Shown here piece by piece: positions 30,705 through 41,200 of a stretch of DNA of 64,000 bases (position 1 is the first letter of the stretch; every line of letters starts with the position of its first letter). The notes under the pieces are model-generated. The model was not told the DNA's origin and did not search any database. It was given only the letters and a program-made list of their open reading frames with translations. The position numbers and the translations under genes are program-made. This DNA is from Elasticomyces elasticus (Eukaryota; Ascomycota; Dothideomycetes; Mycosphaerellales; Teratosphaeriaceae), in contig JAVRQT010000002.1 of NCBI GenBank assembly GCA_035926095.1, positions 1,178,001 to 1,242,000 on the forward strand, written 5' to 3'.

Positions 30705-31418
30705 TCAGCGCGAGGCCAGGTCAGCTGAAAAGGTCCGCTCATAGGCGGTGTCAGTCCTGCGCTGTGGTTAGCAAACATGGAGATGACACAAATTGTGCAC
30801 AAGACACACGTGTAGTCTTTCTGCGGCCCCTTCACCTTGAACCTCACGCCAAAGACGTCCATCGTCTGTCCGTCTTCCATTACTTTCGGCAACCGAAACT
30901 CGTAATACGCCCAGTACCTGCGGATCATCAGCCAGTGCTCAAAATATACACATGCGGCAACCTACATGTCCAGCTCACAGAGATGCTCGCCTTTGCCGAC
31001 CCATCCTCCACCAACGAATTCATTCTCAATGTCATGGAATAGATAATCGACAGCCTCCTTCCCATCAAGATGCTTGCTGTCTTCGGTTACGAACCAAGCA
31101 TTAATCTTGTCTTCGCTCTCATCGTATCGATATACATATTCTGTCGCCGGGTCAGACACAGACACCGCATTGTCGTCGGACAAACATACTTCTATTAGCT
31201 TTCAACGTGAAGCCGTTCTCCGTCCGTAGTTCGCCCTGCTCCGAGTATAGGAGCTCGCTGGCTACGTTGTTCGCGGATGGTTGTCGTGGATGGAACGTTG
31301 CGGTGCCTTCGAATATCCCCGATGGAAAATGCGGGAGTTCGCTCTTCAGTGATCTGTTCAGCCGCCATGAGCCTGCGAGGCTGTCGAAGATGACTGCGGT
31401 TGGCGTCTTTAAGGGCAT
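30705..31418 (-). CDS. DUF6314-family protein
   Basis: Four exons (31190-31418, 30966-31140, 30810-30917 and 30705-30756) splice to 187 residues. Each junction restores the conserved pattern of this fungal family of small proteins. These patterns are FDSLAGSWRLNRSL and PSGIFEGTATFHPRQP, then ELLYSEQGELRTENGFTLKANRKYVYRY, then DKINAWFV. GWVGKGEHLCELDMYWAYYEFR and GPQKDYTTDTAYER follow. The lipocalin-like beta-rich pattern suggests binding of a small hydrophobic ligand, but no biochemical role is established. Introns are 48-53 nt. The start at 31418 directly precedes the first conserved block. Confidence 0.85.
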
Positions 31419-31995
31419 ATTCGAAAGTACGTGTCGGGGTTTCGCCTTCTTGTGCAGTGTGAGGTTGCGGTTCGGACTTCGGCTGCCGAGCCTGGCCGAG
31501 GCGGTAAACTCAGATATTGCTGAATTTGGTTAAGAAATAGGTAGAAGTCCCACCGTAATGCCGATAACCCTGCCATATCGGCACTTTACCTTGGCCGGCA
31601 GGTAAGAAAGAAGTCAGCGCCGATACGCCGCCAGCACACAAGCTACTGTGGCGTTCCTGTCAGTACAAAAGCTCTAAGTCTTCCATTCCACATTGAATCC
31701 GTCCATCCCAGATCGATTAACAAGTAGACAGGATGGCAGCTCCCGGTGGTCAATTCTGGTAGGTTTGCGCATCCCACAGATCGAATGATATTACTAACTT
31801 TCCTGCAGTATGTGAACGATGTGAGCGACGCAAGAGGGTGTATTTCTAACACGCAAGAAGTCATCCAGGACAAGCTGTCCACAAAAGCTCCGCATCATGA
31901 AAGCTTCCAGAAGTTGGTGACCGAATTCTTTCTCGAACACAGCACGCTGATTCCAACTCAGACTATGGGAGACCAAATGGCAGCAACCATGCAAG
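31419..31995. other. Divergent region upstream of the Ayg1-like gene
   Basis: About 580 bases lie between two divergent genes. A plus-strand open stretch at about 31786-31995 (...FQKLVTEFFLEHSTLIPTQTMGDQMAATMQ) looks protein-like. It is in a different frame from the hydrolase start, and may be an unrecognised 5' exon of that gene. An apparent acceptor TTACTAACTTTCCTGCAG lies at 31793-31810. Confidence 0.4.
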
Positions 31996-33296
31996 ATGGG
32001 CATCTACCCATTCATGTTCAACAAGTACGAGGACTTCGTGCCCATTGTCGACGAGTTGATAAAGGTACTCTAAATTCCAGACGGTTGGTTAGACGAACAG
32101 ACTGACGTGCGGATGTAGCAAGGATTCAAAGAGCCTTACGATTGGGACGCTTACGCCCAGGTGTACTGTAAGATAATTCGAAGCTGTAGAATGGTCAATC
32201 ACACCTGACAATGTCCAGTCCCCAAGGCCGAGGAGCTAGTTGGCGAAGCTGAAAAAGCCGAGCAGGAAGGCAACCAGGAGAAGGCATCGGAGTTTTACAT
32301 GTGAGTCAGAATCACCCCTAGGGCGCCGTCACTACTGACTTGATCAGGCGCGCTTCAGCGGTGTATCGAATTTCTCGTTTCCCGGCACCTCGTTCCGAGA
32401 AGCAGAGGTATGCGTGGCAGGAGGGCAAGAAGGCGGCAGCGAAAGGCTTGGCGATGCGTGAACGGCCAACGAAGGAAATTACCATCCCACACAAGCACGG
32501 TCTGGAGCATGAGGGCAAGCAGATCTCATTCTACTACCACTTGCCGCCCGGAACGACAAAAGACAAGCCTGTGCCGCTCGTCGTAATCCTCACCGGCCTT
32601 GACGGCTACCGAACAGAGCTTGCTGTCTGGATTGAAGGTTGGTCGCAGAAGGGTGTCGGTGTGATTGTGCTTGAAATTCCAGGTACCGGCGACTCTCCTG
32701 CTGATCCGAAAGACATTACCTCTCCCGAACGTGAGTGGTCGAGCTTGTTCGATTGGATAGACGAACAAGATGAAGTCGACCACAAGAAGGTCGCTTTGTG
32801 GGCCTACAGCACTGGTGGTTACTACGCAATCCGCTTAGCGCACACTCACCACGATCGACTTGCAGGCGTGGTGGCGTTGGGTGGAGGCTGCCACCACATG
32901 TTTGATGAGCGATGGCTGTCGTCCGTCAACCACCTCGAGTACCCATTCGATCTTGCGAACACCCTGGCCTACAAGTGGGGTTATGGCGACGATCTTGAGA
33001 CGTTCAAGAAAGAGGCGATGAAATTCTCTCTTGTCAACGACGGCACCCTCGACAAGACGCAGTGTACCAGACTCCTTCTAGTCAACGGCGTCGACGATGA
33101 GATCTTCCCCATCGATGACTACTATGAGTGTCTGCTTCGAGGTGCGACGAAAGAAGTTCGCTTCCTTCCAGGACTGAAGCACATGGGCGAGCCGCAGAGC
33201 TTTGTGGTGATCTTGAATTGGCTGTATAAGCTGTTTGGGATGGAGGGCAACCCGGCGGATCAGCTGAAGACGATTCCGTCGAGGCCGAAGTATTGA
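31996..33296 (+). CDS. Ayg1-like alpha/beta hydrolase
   Basis: Relatives include Aspergillus Ayg1, which shortens a heptaketide naphthopyrone to tetrahydroxynaphthalene on the way to DHN melanin. Four exons (introns 32065-32118, 32168-32218 and 32301-32347) give 382 residues from the ATG at 31996. Family features are YPFMFNKYEDFVPIVDELI, RASAVYRISRFPAPRSEKQ, VILTGLDGYRTE, and EIPGTGDSPADP. The nucleophile elbow is WAYSTGGYYAIR (Ser in A-Y-S-T-G, first glycine replaced by alanine). The acid is in LLVNGVDDEIFP and the histidine in GLKHMGEPQS. Ayg1 itself has some 35-45 residues before this start, so a 5' exon may be missing or the true start lies upstream in the open stretch before 31996. No PKS gene is in the window, so a pigment role is inference. 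Confidence 0.85.
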
Positions 33297-33542
33297 GTGA
33301 GTGTGTATCTTGATATCAGTTGTCCATGATTACTTCAGCATCGTCTAGGGGTCTATAGCTTGAGCGTAAATCGGTACAAAATTGTGCATCGATTGATTTC
33401 TCACGTTGTTGTACTCGATGTGGGTTAGTAGGTAGAATCCCTCCCGAAAGCTCGGGCATCCCTCGGGACCTGCAATCCACCGTACTTAGATTTTTTCAAA
33501 AATTCGTGCTATCCATCTCTGTGAAAACAGATGATGCAAATT

Positions 33543-33694
33543 GGGGGTGTGGTCTAGTGGTATGATTCGTACGTTGCTCCAACACTCATGCCTCTCCAAG
33601 ACCATGGCTAACTTTGACCCAAGCTCTTTAGCATTGCAATCCTTTACGGATTGGTGGCTAGAGGCGGTCCCTGGTTCAATTCCTGGCATCTCCA
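33543..33694 (+). ncRNA. tRNA-like Pol III element D (tRNA-Pro-like ends)
   Basis: This 152-nt element has 5' GGGGGTGTGGTCTAGTGGTA, identical in style to eukaryotic tRNA-Pro 5' halves, and 3' CATCTCC plus A. Together they form a 7-bp acceptor stem with G:T pairs. The A-box is TGGTCTAGTGG and the B-box GGTTCAATTCC. A T4 run follows at 33700-33703. The T-stem CCTGG/CCTGG has one T:T mismatch. Where tRNA-Pro would have its NGG anticodon there is instead an insert with hairpins, GCCTCT pairing AGAGGC and CAATCC-TTTAC-GGATTG. It may be a tRNA-Pro gene with a very long intron, a pseudogene, or another member of the tRNA-like group. Confidence 0.5.
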
Positions 33695-34067
33695 TTCTCT
33701 TTTGCATCGTGTGGTTGAGGGGGTTCGATCGTTTTTGGTCGTCCAACGATGGTTCAGAAGCGGATGTGGCTTGGCCAAAGTTGACGCCGATCTCTTGGCA
33801 AAAGTGCATAGGACAGCAGCATGTACGCCTGCACACCTCGTGCGGTTGATTCACAGCGTCTTTAAGATACATACTGGCCAGAGATGGAAGTCCCATGTTG
33901 TTTCCGGGTGTTGTTGTCATTTGAAGCCTGGTCTTGGCAAGCGTTCCGGTTTCAGTCGAACACAAAGTTTCCTGCTAAAGGCGAAATGTAACGGCTGCTA
34001 ATGAATGTTACAGTCCTGGTGGTTTCCAGTGATAAATCGCTTTATATCCAGAAGTGCAGACTTCAGG

Positions 34068-34478
34068 TTAGTCGTGATGACGGAGCAGCATTTTGCTTGA
34101 TCGACTTGGGAGAGGTTCGGTTGGGACCTTGATGACGTTGCTGTAAGTAGTATCTTCGATGCCTGTGGCCATGGTCAAGGCAATGTTATGCAGTGGGGCG
34201 TCCCGCCGCTCTTCTGTGAAAGCCAGCTCCCTTGGTTCTACGTACGCAACGTGGCATAGTAGAAAGCATACTCGATCGTGGCATCCTGCGATTAGCGCAA
34301 AGTCATGTACATCAGACTGCTCTTCAAGATCCAGAAGGGAAAGATGTTTAGATGTCACTAAGACATTAACCGCGAGTCTTGATGGGCCGTGAAGCGGTGT
34401 CGAGCAAGAGATGACAATGCCACCCACGAACTTTTCGTTGCTTGGGCTTCCTTGAGGGGCGTACTCGGGCTCTACCAT
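34068..34478 (-). CDS. Uncertain hypothetical protein
   Basis: This is an open frame of 136 codons with fairly balanced composition (EKFVGGIVISCSTPLHG, SKHLSLLDLEEQSDVHDFALI, EPRELAFTEERRDAPLHNIALTMATG). It has no recognised domain, no paralogue in the window and no obvious splice support. It could be a real small gene or a chance open frame in the promoter region of the giant gene. Confidence 0.25.
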   Translation of the reverse strand: MVEPEYAPQGSPSNEKFVGGIVISCSTPLHGPSRLAVNVLVTSKHLSLLDLEEQSDVHDFALIAGCHDRVCFLLCHVAYVEPRELAFTEERRDAPLHNIALTMATGIEDTTYSNVIKVPTEPLPSRSSKMLLRHHD

Positions 34479-34838
34479 AATTACCTACACGCATGTGAAC
34501 TATACTCGCAGATCTCGACCGGAGCACATGGACCGTGATGCATGTCTTTAAAAAGCGTCCAGGCTTGTATCGTTTGCATGCCGCATGCGACTTCTGAGAG
34601 TGTCCTTGCTCCGGGCAACAATGGGCGACTCTTCCTGTCGACACAAGGATCACTGGTCTAGGTGTTGTTCATGGGAGGTGAGGCTACGGCGCGTATATGA
34701 ACAACAGTCGCGTCCCGTTCGTACAGTGCCCTACGATCATATTTGGCGCTGTGGAGGAGCAGTCAGTCACGCCGTTCTGATCTTCGCGCTACGCTTTGGA
34801 GTTTCTCAAATCTTCAGCGAACGTTTCGAGGTCATAGT

Positions 34839-34870
34839 GTTGATGCTAATGTTAATGTTGATGTTGATTG
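34839..34870 (+). repeat. Short TTGATG/TTAATG-type simple repeat
   Basis: About five imperfect copies of a 6-nt unit (TGATGC, TAATGT, TAATGT, TGATGT, TGATTG) occur in the upstream region of the giant gene. It is a low-complexity microsatellite with no further meaning seen. Confidence 0.6.
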
Positions 34871-35225
34871 TTTGTCGCGAGGTTTGATACTCGATCGCCA
34901 CACACGTGATGTTCAACGTCGGCCCAGCCACTCGGTTCGAACGACGACGGTGTACAGCGCATGCATATACCTGCATAAGGCAAATGCCCACACACCATTG
35001 CGCAATCCGCCCTATTGTGCTTTATCGCCAGGCGACGATGAGTTGTACATACGCGACGACACATATTGCACAGTGAACGGACATCGACCACCTCCATCGA
35101 CGACACAAACAGTACTTGCATATAGCTTTGAATCGAGATACTTGAGGAGCCCGCAGCTGCATTGTATATTGCGCGGAATCGACGAAGTGAACTGGACTTG
35201 AACCATCAGCACCACCCCAACCAAC

Positions 35226-38200
35226 ATGTGGAAAGCGTTCAGTGGTCGTAGCGAAAGCGGCAGCACGTCAGGCTTGCGTCGCAAGAAGAGTGGAAGTGGT
35301 CGCGCGAGTGCGAGTGATGCCGGAGTATCTTCCACTTCGCGCCGCGACGAGGACGGAAGGCGTGGACACAAAAGCAGCAGGAGCGCATACGGAGAGGACG
35401 ATGGAAAGAGCTCCGCCTCGACCTATGCAACAGCGCCAACTTCATGGATTGGAAGCAGTGGCGGGCGAGGATTAACAGAAAGTGCTGTGCGTGCGCTCGA
35501 GAGTCAGGACGAGGGTTGGGAGGACGACGACCGTGCGAAGAGTGAGAAGTTGAGTAGGAGAAGTGAGGGAGGTGAGAGACGGCACAAGAGTGGACGAGGT
35601 GAGAGAGAGCGAAGTGACTCTCGGGAGAAGAAGGAGCGGCGACGCGAGAGTACGAGTCACAGGGATGGCGGCAGAAGCGAGAGATCGCATGGCAAATCGA
35701 GGTCTGGAGATGATGGCGGTGAGAGGGCGTTGCCGTCAATGGGCAGTTTCGCGCAGTTCCCAGGACAATACTCCGCCGATCTGGTTGGTCCAGCCCAGAC
35801 ATTCGGCCCAGTCATCTCTGGTGCTCTACCTTCTTCGGATGCGATGCATCAGTTCCCTTCGCAGATTCCGGCCACCTTTGAACGGCCGCAGATGGGACCG
35901 ACCCGCGCAGATAGCTACGGCCATGCTTCAGAGTACTACATGGACGAGGGACAGTCGGTGCTCAATCAGCCTGGTCATCGTGCGAGCACGCCAAACATGC
36001 TCGTCAATCCGGATCTTCACCTCATGGCCGCTTCTGCCGTCCCGCAACCTGCAGAAGACACTGGACATGGCTCAGCTGCGGACTTTTACAGTGGCAAAGT
36101 CAGTCCACCACCTCCTACGACCATCGGCGCCTCTCAACGCCCCTCTTCGGGCCGACAGTCTTCCAGCAGTGCGAGCAGACCTTCCAAGCTCGGCGCGCTT
36201 GCCTCAACAGCTGCTGCATCGGCAGCGGCTGGCGTGCTAGGCATGGCCAGCAGCTCTCGCAAGAATGAGCAGCGAACGTCATCGACATCATCATATCATC
36301 AGACCGACGCAGGCTCACGGCCACAGGCTCAGTCGAGCCAGCGCAGCCCTATACCTTCATCTATCGCGGGAGGTGCAGCAGGCTCTTACTACGCACCAGC
36401 GCCACAGCAGATTCCCTTGTCCCAGCACGGAACGTCAGGTAGGCAACCCTCCCATACTAACACTAACATACCTCTATATGCAGCAGGTGCTGCGGCAGCC
36501 GGAGCCGCAGCGTACGGTATGAGCGAACACCACCAAGCTTCCGCACAGATGAACTCCACGTCATATTATGGCGGCGGAGGAGGGCAGGGGCCGCCTAGAC
36601 CGCCGTATCGACCTGGGGACGGGTCTTATGCGAATAGTGGTGGCATGCAACAACACCAGCACTTCCATGAACACAAGGGTCCGATCACGCGCCTGAAAGA
36701 TGGGTTCCTCAATCTTCTCGCGGACCCGGAAGACGTACGCAGAATGGAGGAGTATACTGAGTACATTGGAGTGTGCAAGTACTGTTTCGATCCACGTACT
36801 ACACCTAACGATGGTCCAAGACGGCATCACTTCCATCGCCGGCCGTCTCAGGATTCTTTCGAGGAGTTGCGGCGGCGCAAATCCTACGAGCGAATGCAAC
36901 GAAAGGCAAGCAGCGAGGATGTGCGCCGACGCGTGGACAAAGAGTCTCGCTACTACTCTTCTCACAATGACAAGCGAAGATCTGGCGGCAAAGCGGACAT
37001 GGTTGGCGTAGGCCTAGCAGCAGCTGGCGTGGCGGCTGGAGCTAACATGCTTTTTAACGATCGCAAGGATTTTGATGACACGTACAGCGTGAAGTCTGGA
37101 CACCGTGCCGGCTCTGCAATGAGGAGGCGAAGTCGCAGCTCGTCCAATGAGCGGCGCAGAAGATCACAGCACGGTGTCATCAGAGCAGACTCGAGAGAGA
37201 GTTATGCAAAGGTCCGCACTGAGAACGTGACCAGCATTACGCATAGTGTACGATCAGGTTCTCACGAACGGCGGAACGGCTTGATGGGTGTAGCTGCTGG
37301 TGCAGCGATCGGTGGTATGGCTGCTTCCGCAATGGCAGGTGAGTCGCGACGCCCCCATGATAGTCAACCACAGGGTGCGTTCGTGCGCCACCACTCAAGG
37401 AGTCGATCGCGCAGCCACAGTCCCGGACTTGGTGAGATCTTTGGCTTCTCCGCTGCTAGACCATCACGCAACGGGAGAAACTCGCCAAATGGCTCGCATC
37501 ACGATTCGGTACGGCGTAATCGTAGGAGCTCAGGAGAGCAGACTGGTGTGCTGGGCGGCTTCTTCTCTCCTTCGCAGAATGAGCGTAAGCCTCGCCAACA
37601 TAGCAGGGAGCACCGCAAGAAGCAGAAAGGGTTCTTCGCTTTCGGCAATGGCTCGTCATCATCGTCGGATGATGACATGGCATTCGGCGAAGGCACCTCA
37701 GGCAACTCAGGTGTGTCATTACGTCGTAAGCCATCCAGGAAGGCTGTGCGCAAGCACTCGAATGATCACTTGGCGGCGACTGTTGCTGGCATTGGTATCA
37801 CTGCTGCGGCGTTGGCAGCTGCGCAGAAGGGTCACAAAGTCAGCAAGCGCACAAGCCGTCCGGAACTTGGGGCGCGTCGAGATGTGCGGGTGCAACACGA
37901 CAGTCAATACGGTCACACTCAAGCAGAAGAAGACGAGTGGGAAGACGAGCTGCCTTCCGACATCGATGATGCTTCAAGCACGTATTCTGCTCTTGCTTTT
38001 GGTGAAGGTTCGCGTCTCTCGCATCGACAGAGTTTTGAGAGTGTCTCCTCTGGCGATGGCTTGAGCGCTTGGGGCTGGAGGTGGGGTGGCAAAGACCGCA
38101 AGAAGAAGCAGAACGACTCTCTTCAGGCCGTTGAACCATACCCTTCGAGACCTGTTGGTACAACCAGTGATGGCGTGGCTGCTGGTTTGGCCGCGGGCGC

Positions 38201-41200
38201 TTTTGCTGCAGTGGCACATGACAGCACAGACAGGCCTTTTCAGCGTGACGACTCTGTTTCAAGCCTCCCGTCACAGCCCATGCAGTATATCGATCCAAGG
38301 CCAGTCTCCGAGGCAGGATCACGACATGGGTCAATGCCTGGTTCCTTCGACTCTCCTGTTGGCAGGCCTGGACCCGCTCCCTTGCAACAACCTCAACCCA
38401 TTGCTCCGATCTCGCCGGCTTTCGTGCAAGACGCATTCCTGGAGGACAGACCTAAGCCTCGACGTACTGCATCAAGTCCTACGAGGAGCAGCTTCGGGCT
38501 GCAAGATGCCGCCCTGATCGGAGTAGGTGCACTCGCAGCGGGTAGCATTATTGCAGGCCAAGGTCGCAAGGGGAAGGAATCATCCAACGTGCGTTTCGGC
38601 TTAACCGACGAACAGCAGCGCAAGGAAGATGGCCAGCGCCGCCGTGAGCATCAAGAGGCCGACGAAGAGAGGCGTCGCGCTGATCGTACCCGTGCGCTGA
38701 AGGAAGAAGCCGAGCGGCACGCCAAAGAGGAAGACTTGCGCAGACGTGAAGAGGAAGTACGCCGGCGGAGAGAAGACGAGAACAGGCTCGCCGCGGAGGC
38801 AACTCTGGAGCGGCAGCGTGCTGTGCAACGCGAGGCCGAACAGCAAGCCGAGCTTGACCGTACACGCAGAGAGCGTGAGACGCGGGATCAGCAAGAGATC
38901 TACGAGCGGGAACAACGTCGCCTAGCTGACGAGGCCAGGCAGCAGGAGCAAAGCCGTCGGCAGTGGGAAGCTCAGGCTGCGGAGGAGGCTGCACGTGAGA
39001 AGCAAGTACGCTTACAGCGTGAAGCTCGGTTGCAGGATGAGATCGAGGCTAAACAGCGTGAGCTGGGCGAACAAGCTCATAGGCGCAGACAAGCGGAGGA
39101 GGCTCAGGCAGCACGCCAGAGACGAGATGAAGAAGAGGCTGCCGACCGTCGGCGAGCTGACGATACGCAACGTGAGCAACGTCAGTCAAAGAAGGATTCG
39201 TCACAAGACTCGTCGAGCGCTTGGGGTCCCCTTGCTGCTGGCGCTGTCGCTGCGGCTACGGTTGGAGCCGTCCTCGCAGGGTCTGAGCATGGACGTAGTC
39301 GGGAAGCCAAAAGCGAGAAAGCACGTGAACACGATGCGTTCCCAGAAAAGCAGGCGTTGCATCATCCCATTTCTGACGATACGCCAATCCCGTATGCCGC
39401 TAAGCAGATACTGCCGGATGATGTGCATTCTGGCTCACCCATCATGGACGATGACCTGTTCGACAAGGACTTCTTCATGCGCAAACACAGCGAGTCGGAC
39501 TATGCTCGTCACGCGGACCTTGCACGCAAAGCAGCTGACAAGGTTGTTGCTGACCGCGATGCGTACTACAACCAACCAGCCGTGTCGCAGGCTGATTTCT
39601 TCGCTCCCAGGGACATCTTGTCTCAGCCTTCTGCTGGCAAGACGAGAGTCGCCAGTCCGTACGATGACAATGACGTTCATGTCTACTCAGCTGCGGAGGA
39701 CACACCGCGGTCGCACAGCACGTTTGGCCACGGCACGAAGATGGCTTCGTACGCTGTGCCGAGCTTGAACGTTATCTGTCCAACGCCGCCACCAAGCACG
39801 CCTGTCTCTGCTAGAGACTATGAGAACCAGCAAGAGCCGGATCTGGTCCGAGAGCACGACACCGAGACCGCTACAGTGAAGAGGCCGTCAAAGCGTGACC
39901 GCAGCCGAAGCATTACGTGGGGTGAAGACAAGACGCACATCTATGATCCACCGACGCCGGAGTCATATCAGGAGCGAGACTCATACATGTATGCCCGTGA
40001 AGCCCCAACGAACGACGCTGCTGTGGCTGGTGCGGCATTAGACGAGATAGTTGTGGAGGCTGCAAGTCCTGGTGCGGATACCAAGAGAACGGCGTACAAG
40101 GCCGAGGAACTACCCTTGCGCTACGATGTGCAGCCTGAGCCCTCCCCAAGCTACCGCAAGCCTTTCTACGAGTCAGTGTCTGACCTTGGCTTTGGACCAG
40201 TTGGCATCGATTCGCCAGGCACTGAGGGCGCACCTCCGGTTCGAGGGTTCGTCGAGGGCGAGACGGATGAACCTACACCTGCTGAGGAAATAACTGCACA
40301 TATGCCTGGTGCTTTCGAGGAAGACGACACGTCTTCCAAGTACGAAGTCATCGCGCCTTCGCAGAAGTTGGCACCCAACCAGCAGATTGATGCGGCCGAC
40401 TCTCGCGGTATCGAGCCGGAGCAGGAGGAGTGGCAGCCTCTACCGAGCAAGAAAGACAAGAAGAAACGCGACAAGGCTGCCAAAAAAGCACCCACTCTTG
40501 ACAGCGAGCCGGACGAGTTTCCCACGCCGTCATATGAAGATGTTCAGCTGCCGATTTACAATACCGCAGACACGTCGCAAGAAGTTGTATCTGAGTCCAC
40601 ATCGAAGAAGGACAAGAAGAAGCGCGACAAGAACCTGAAGCGTTCGACCACGTTTGACAGTGAAGTTAGTGAGCCATCCACGCCTGTCGCAGACGACGTC
40701 CAACTGCCCGATCTCGATACGTCCGAGACATTGCGAGATGAGCCTGCACAGTATTCTGTCAGCAAGAAGGACAAGAAGAAGCGAGACAAGAACTCGAAGC
40801 GAGATTCCAGCTTCCCAGACGAGCCGAGTGAGGTTCCGACGCCTTTACCAAGCTACGACCCGCCCGAGACACCGCAAGAAGAGCCAATGGACTATCCTGT
40901 CAGCAAAAAAGATAAGAAGAAACGAGACAAATCCAAGCGCTCTTCGACATTTGACGACGAGCCCAGCGAACCTTCGACTCCAGCTCCGGTCGATCGTGAA
41001 CTGCAGCCTGATGAAGCGCCACAGACACCACAGGAGGAGCCGGACGACTATTTCTTGAGCAAAAAGGACAAGAAGAAGCGTGAAAAGGCTCTGAGGCGCG
41101 GCACCTCGGAGAACACAAGCCCGAGTTTGTCAGAGACGGAACGCTTCGATGTTGAGGATACACCATCCACCGAGGTCACAGCTTCTGAGCCGGATGCGCC

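Larger units (their letters stand above)
33297..35225. other. Long intergenic region upstream of the giant gene
   Basis: About 1.9 kb precedes the leashin-like gene and must carry its promoter and leader. It holds a tRNA-like element at 33543-33694, an uncertain minus-strand open frame at 34068-34478 and a short TTGATG-type repeat at 34839-34870. Nothing else is supported. Confidence 0.5.

Noticed and set aside
31811..31850. A short CERCERRKR peptide resembling the start of a Zn2Cys6 transcription-factor domain
   Set aside because: It runs into a stop within a few codons, lacks the other cysteines and has no regulator-like sequence after it. It is most likely a chance reading of a frame next to the Ayg1-like gene.
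33431..33472. Small GC-rich hairpin (CCCGAAAGCTCGGG) upstream of the tRNA-like element
   Set aside because: The stem is only 5 bp and no promoter or terminator context supports a function.
34928..34945. GGTTCGAAC as a possible B box of another Pol III gene
   Set aside because: The B-box consensus is incomplete (no CC after the loop), there is no A box at proper distance and no oligo-T terminator.
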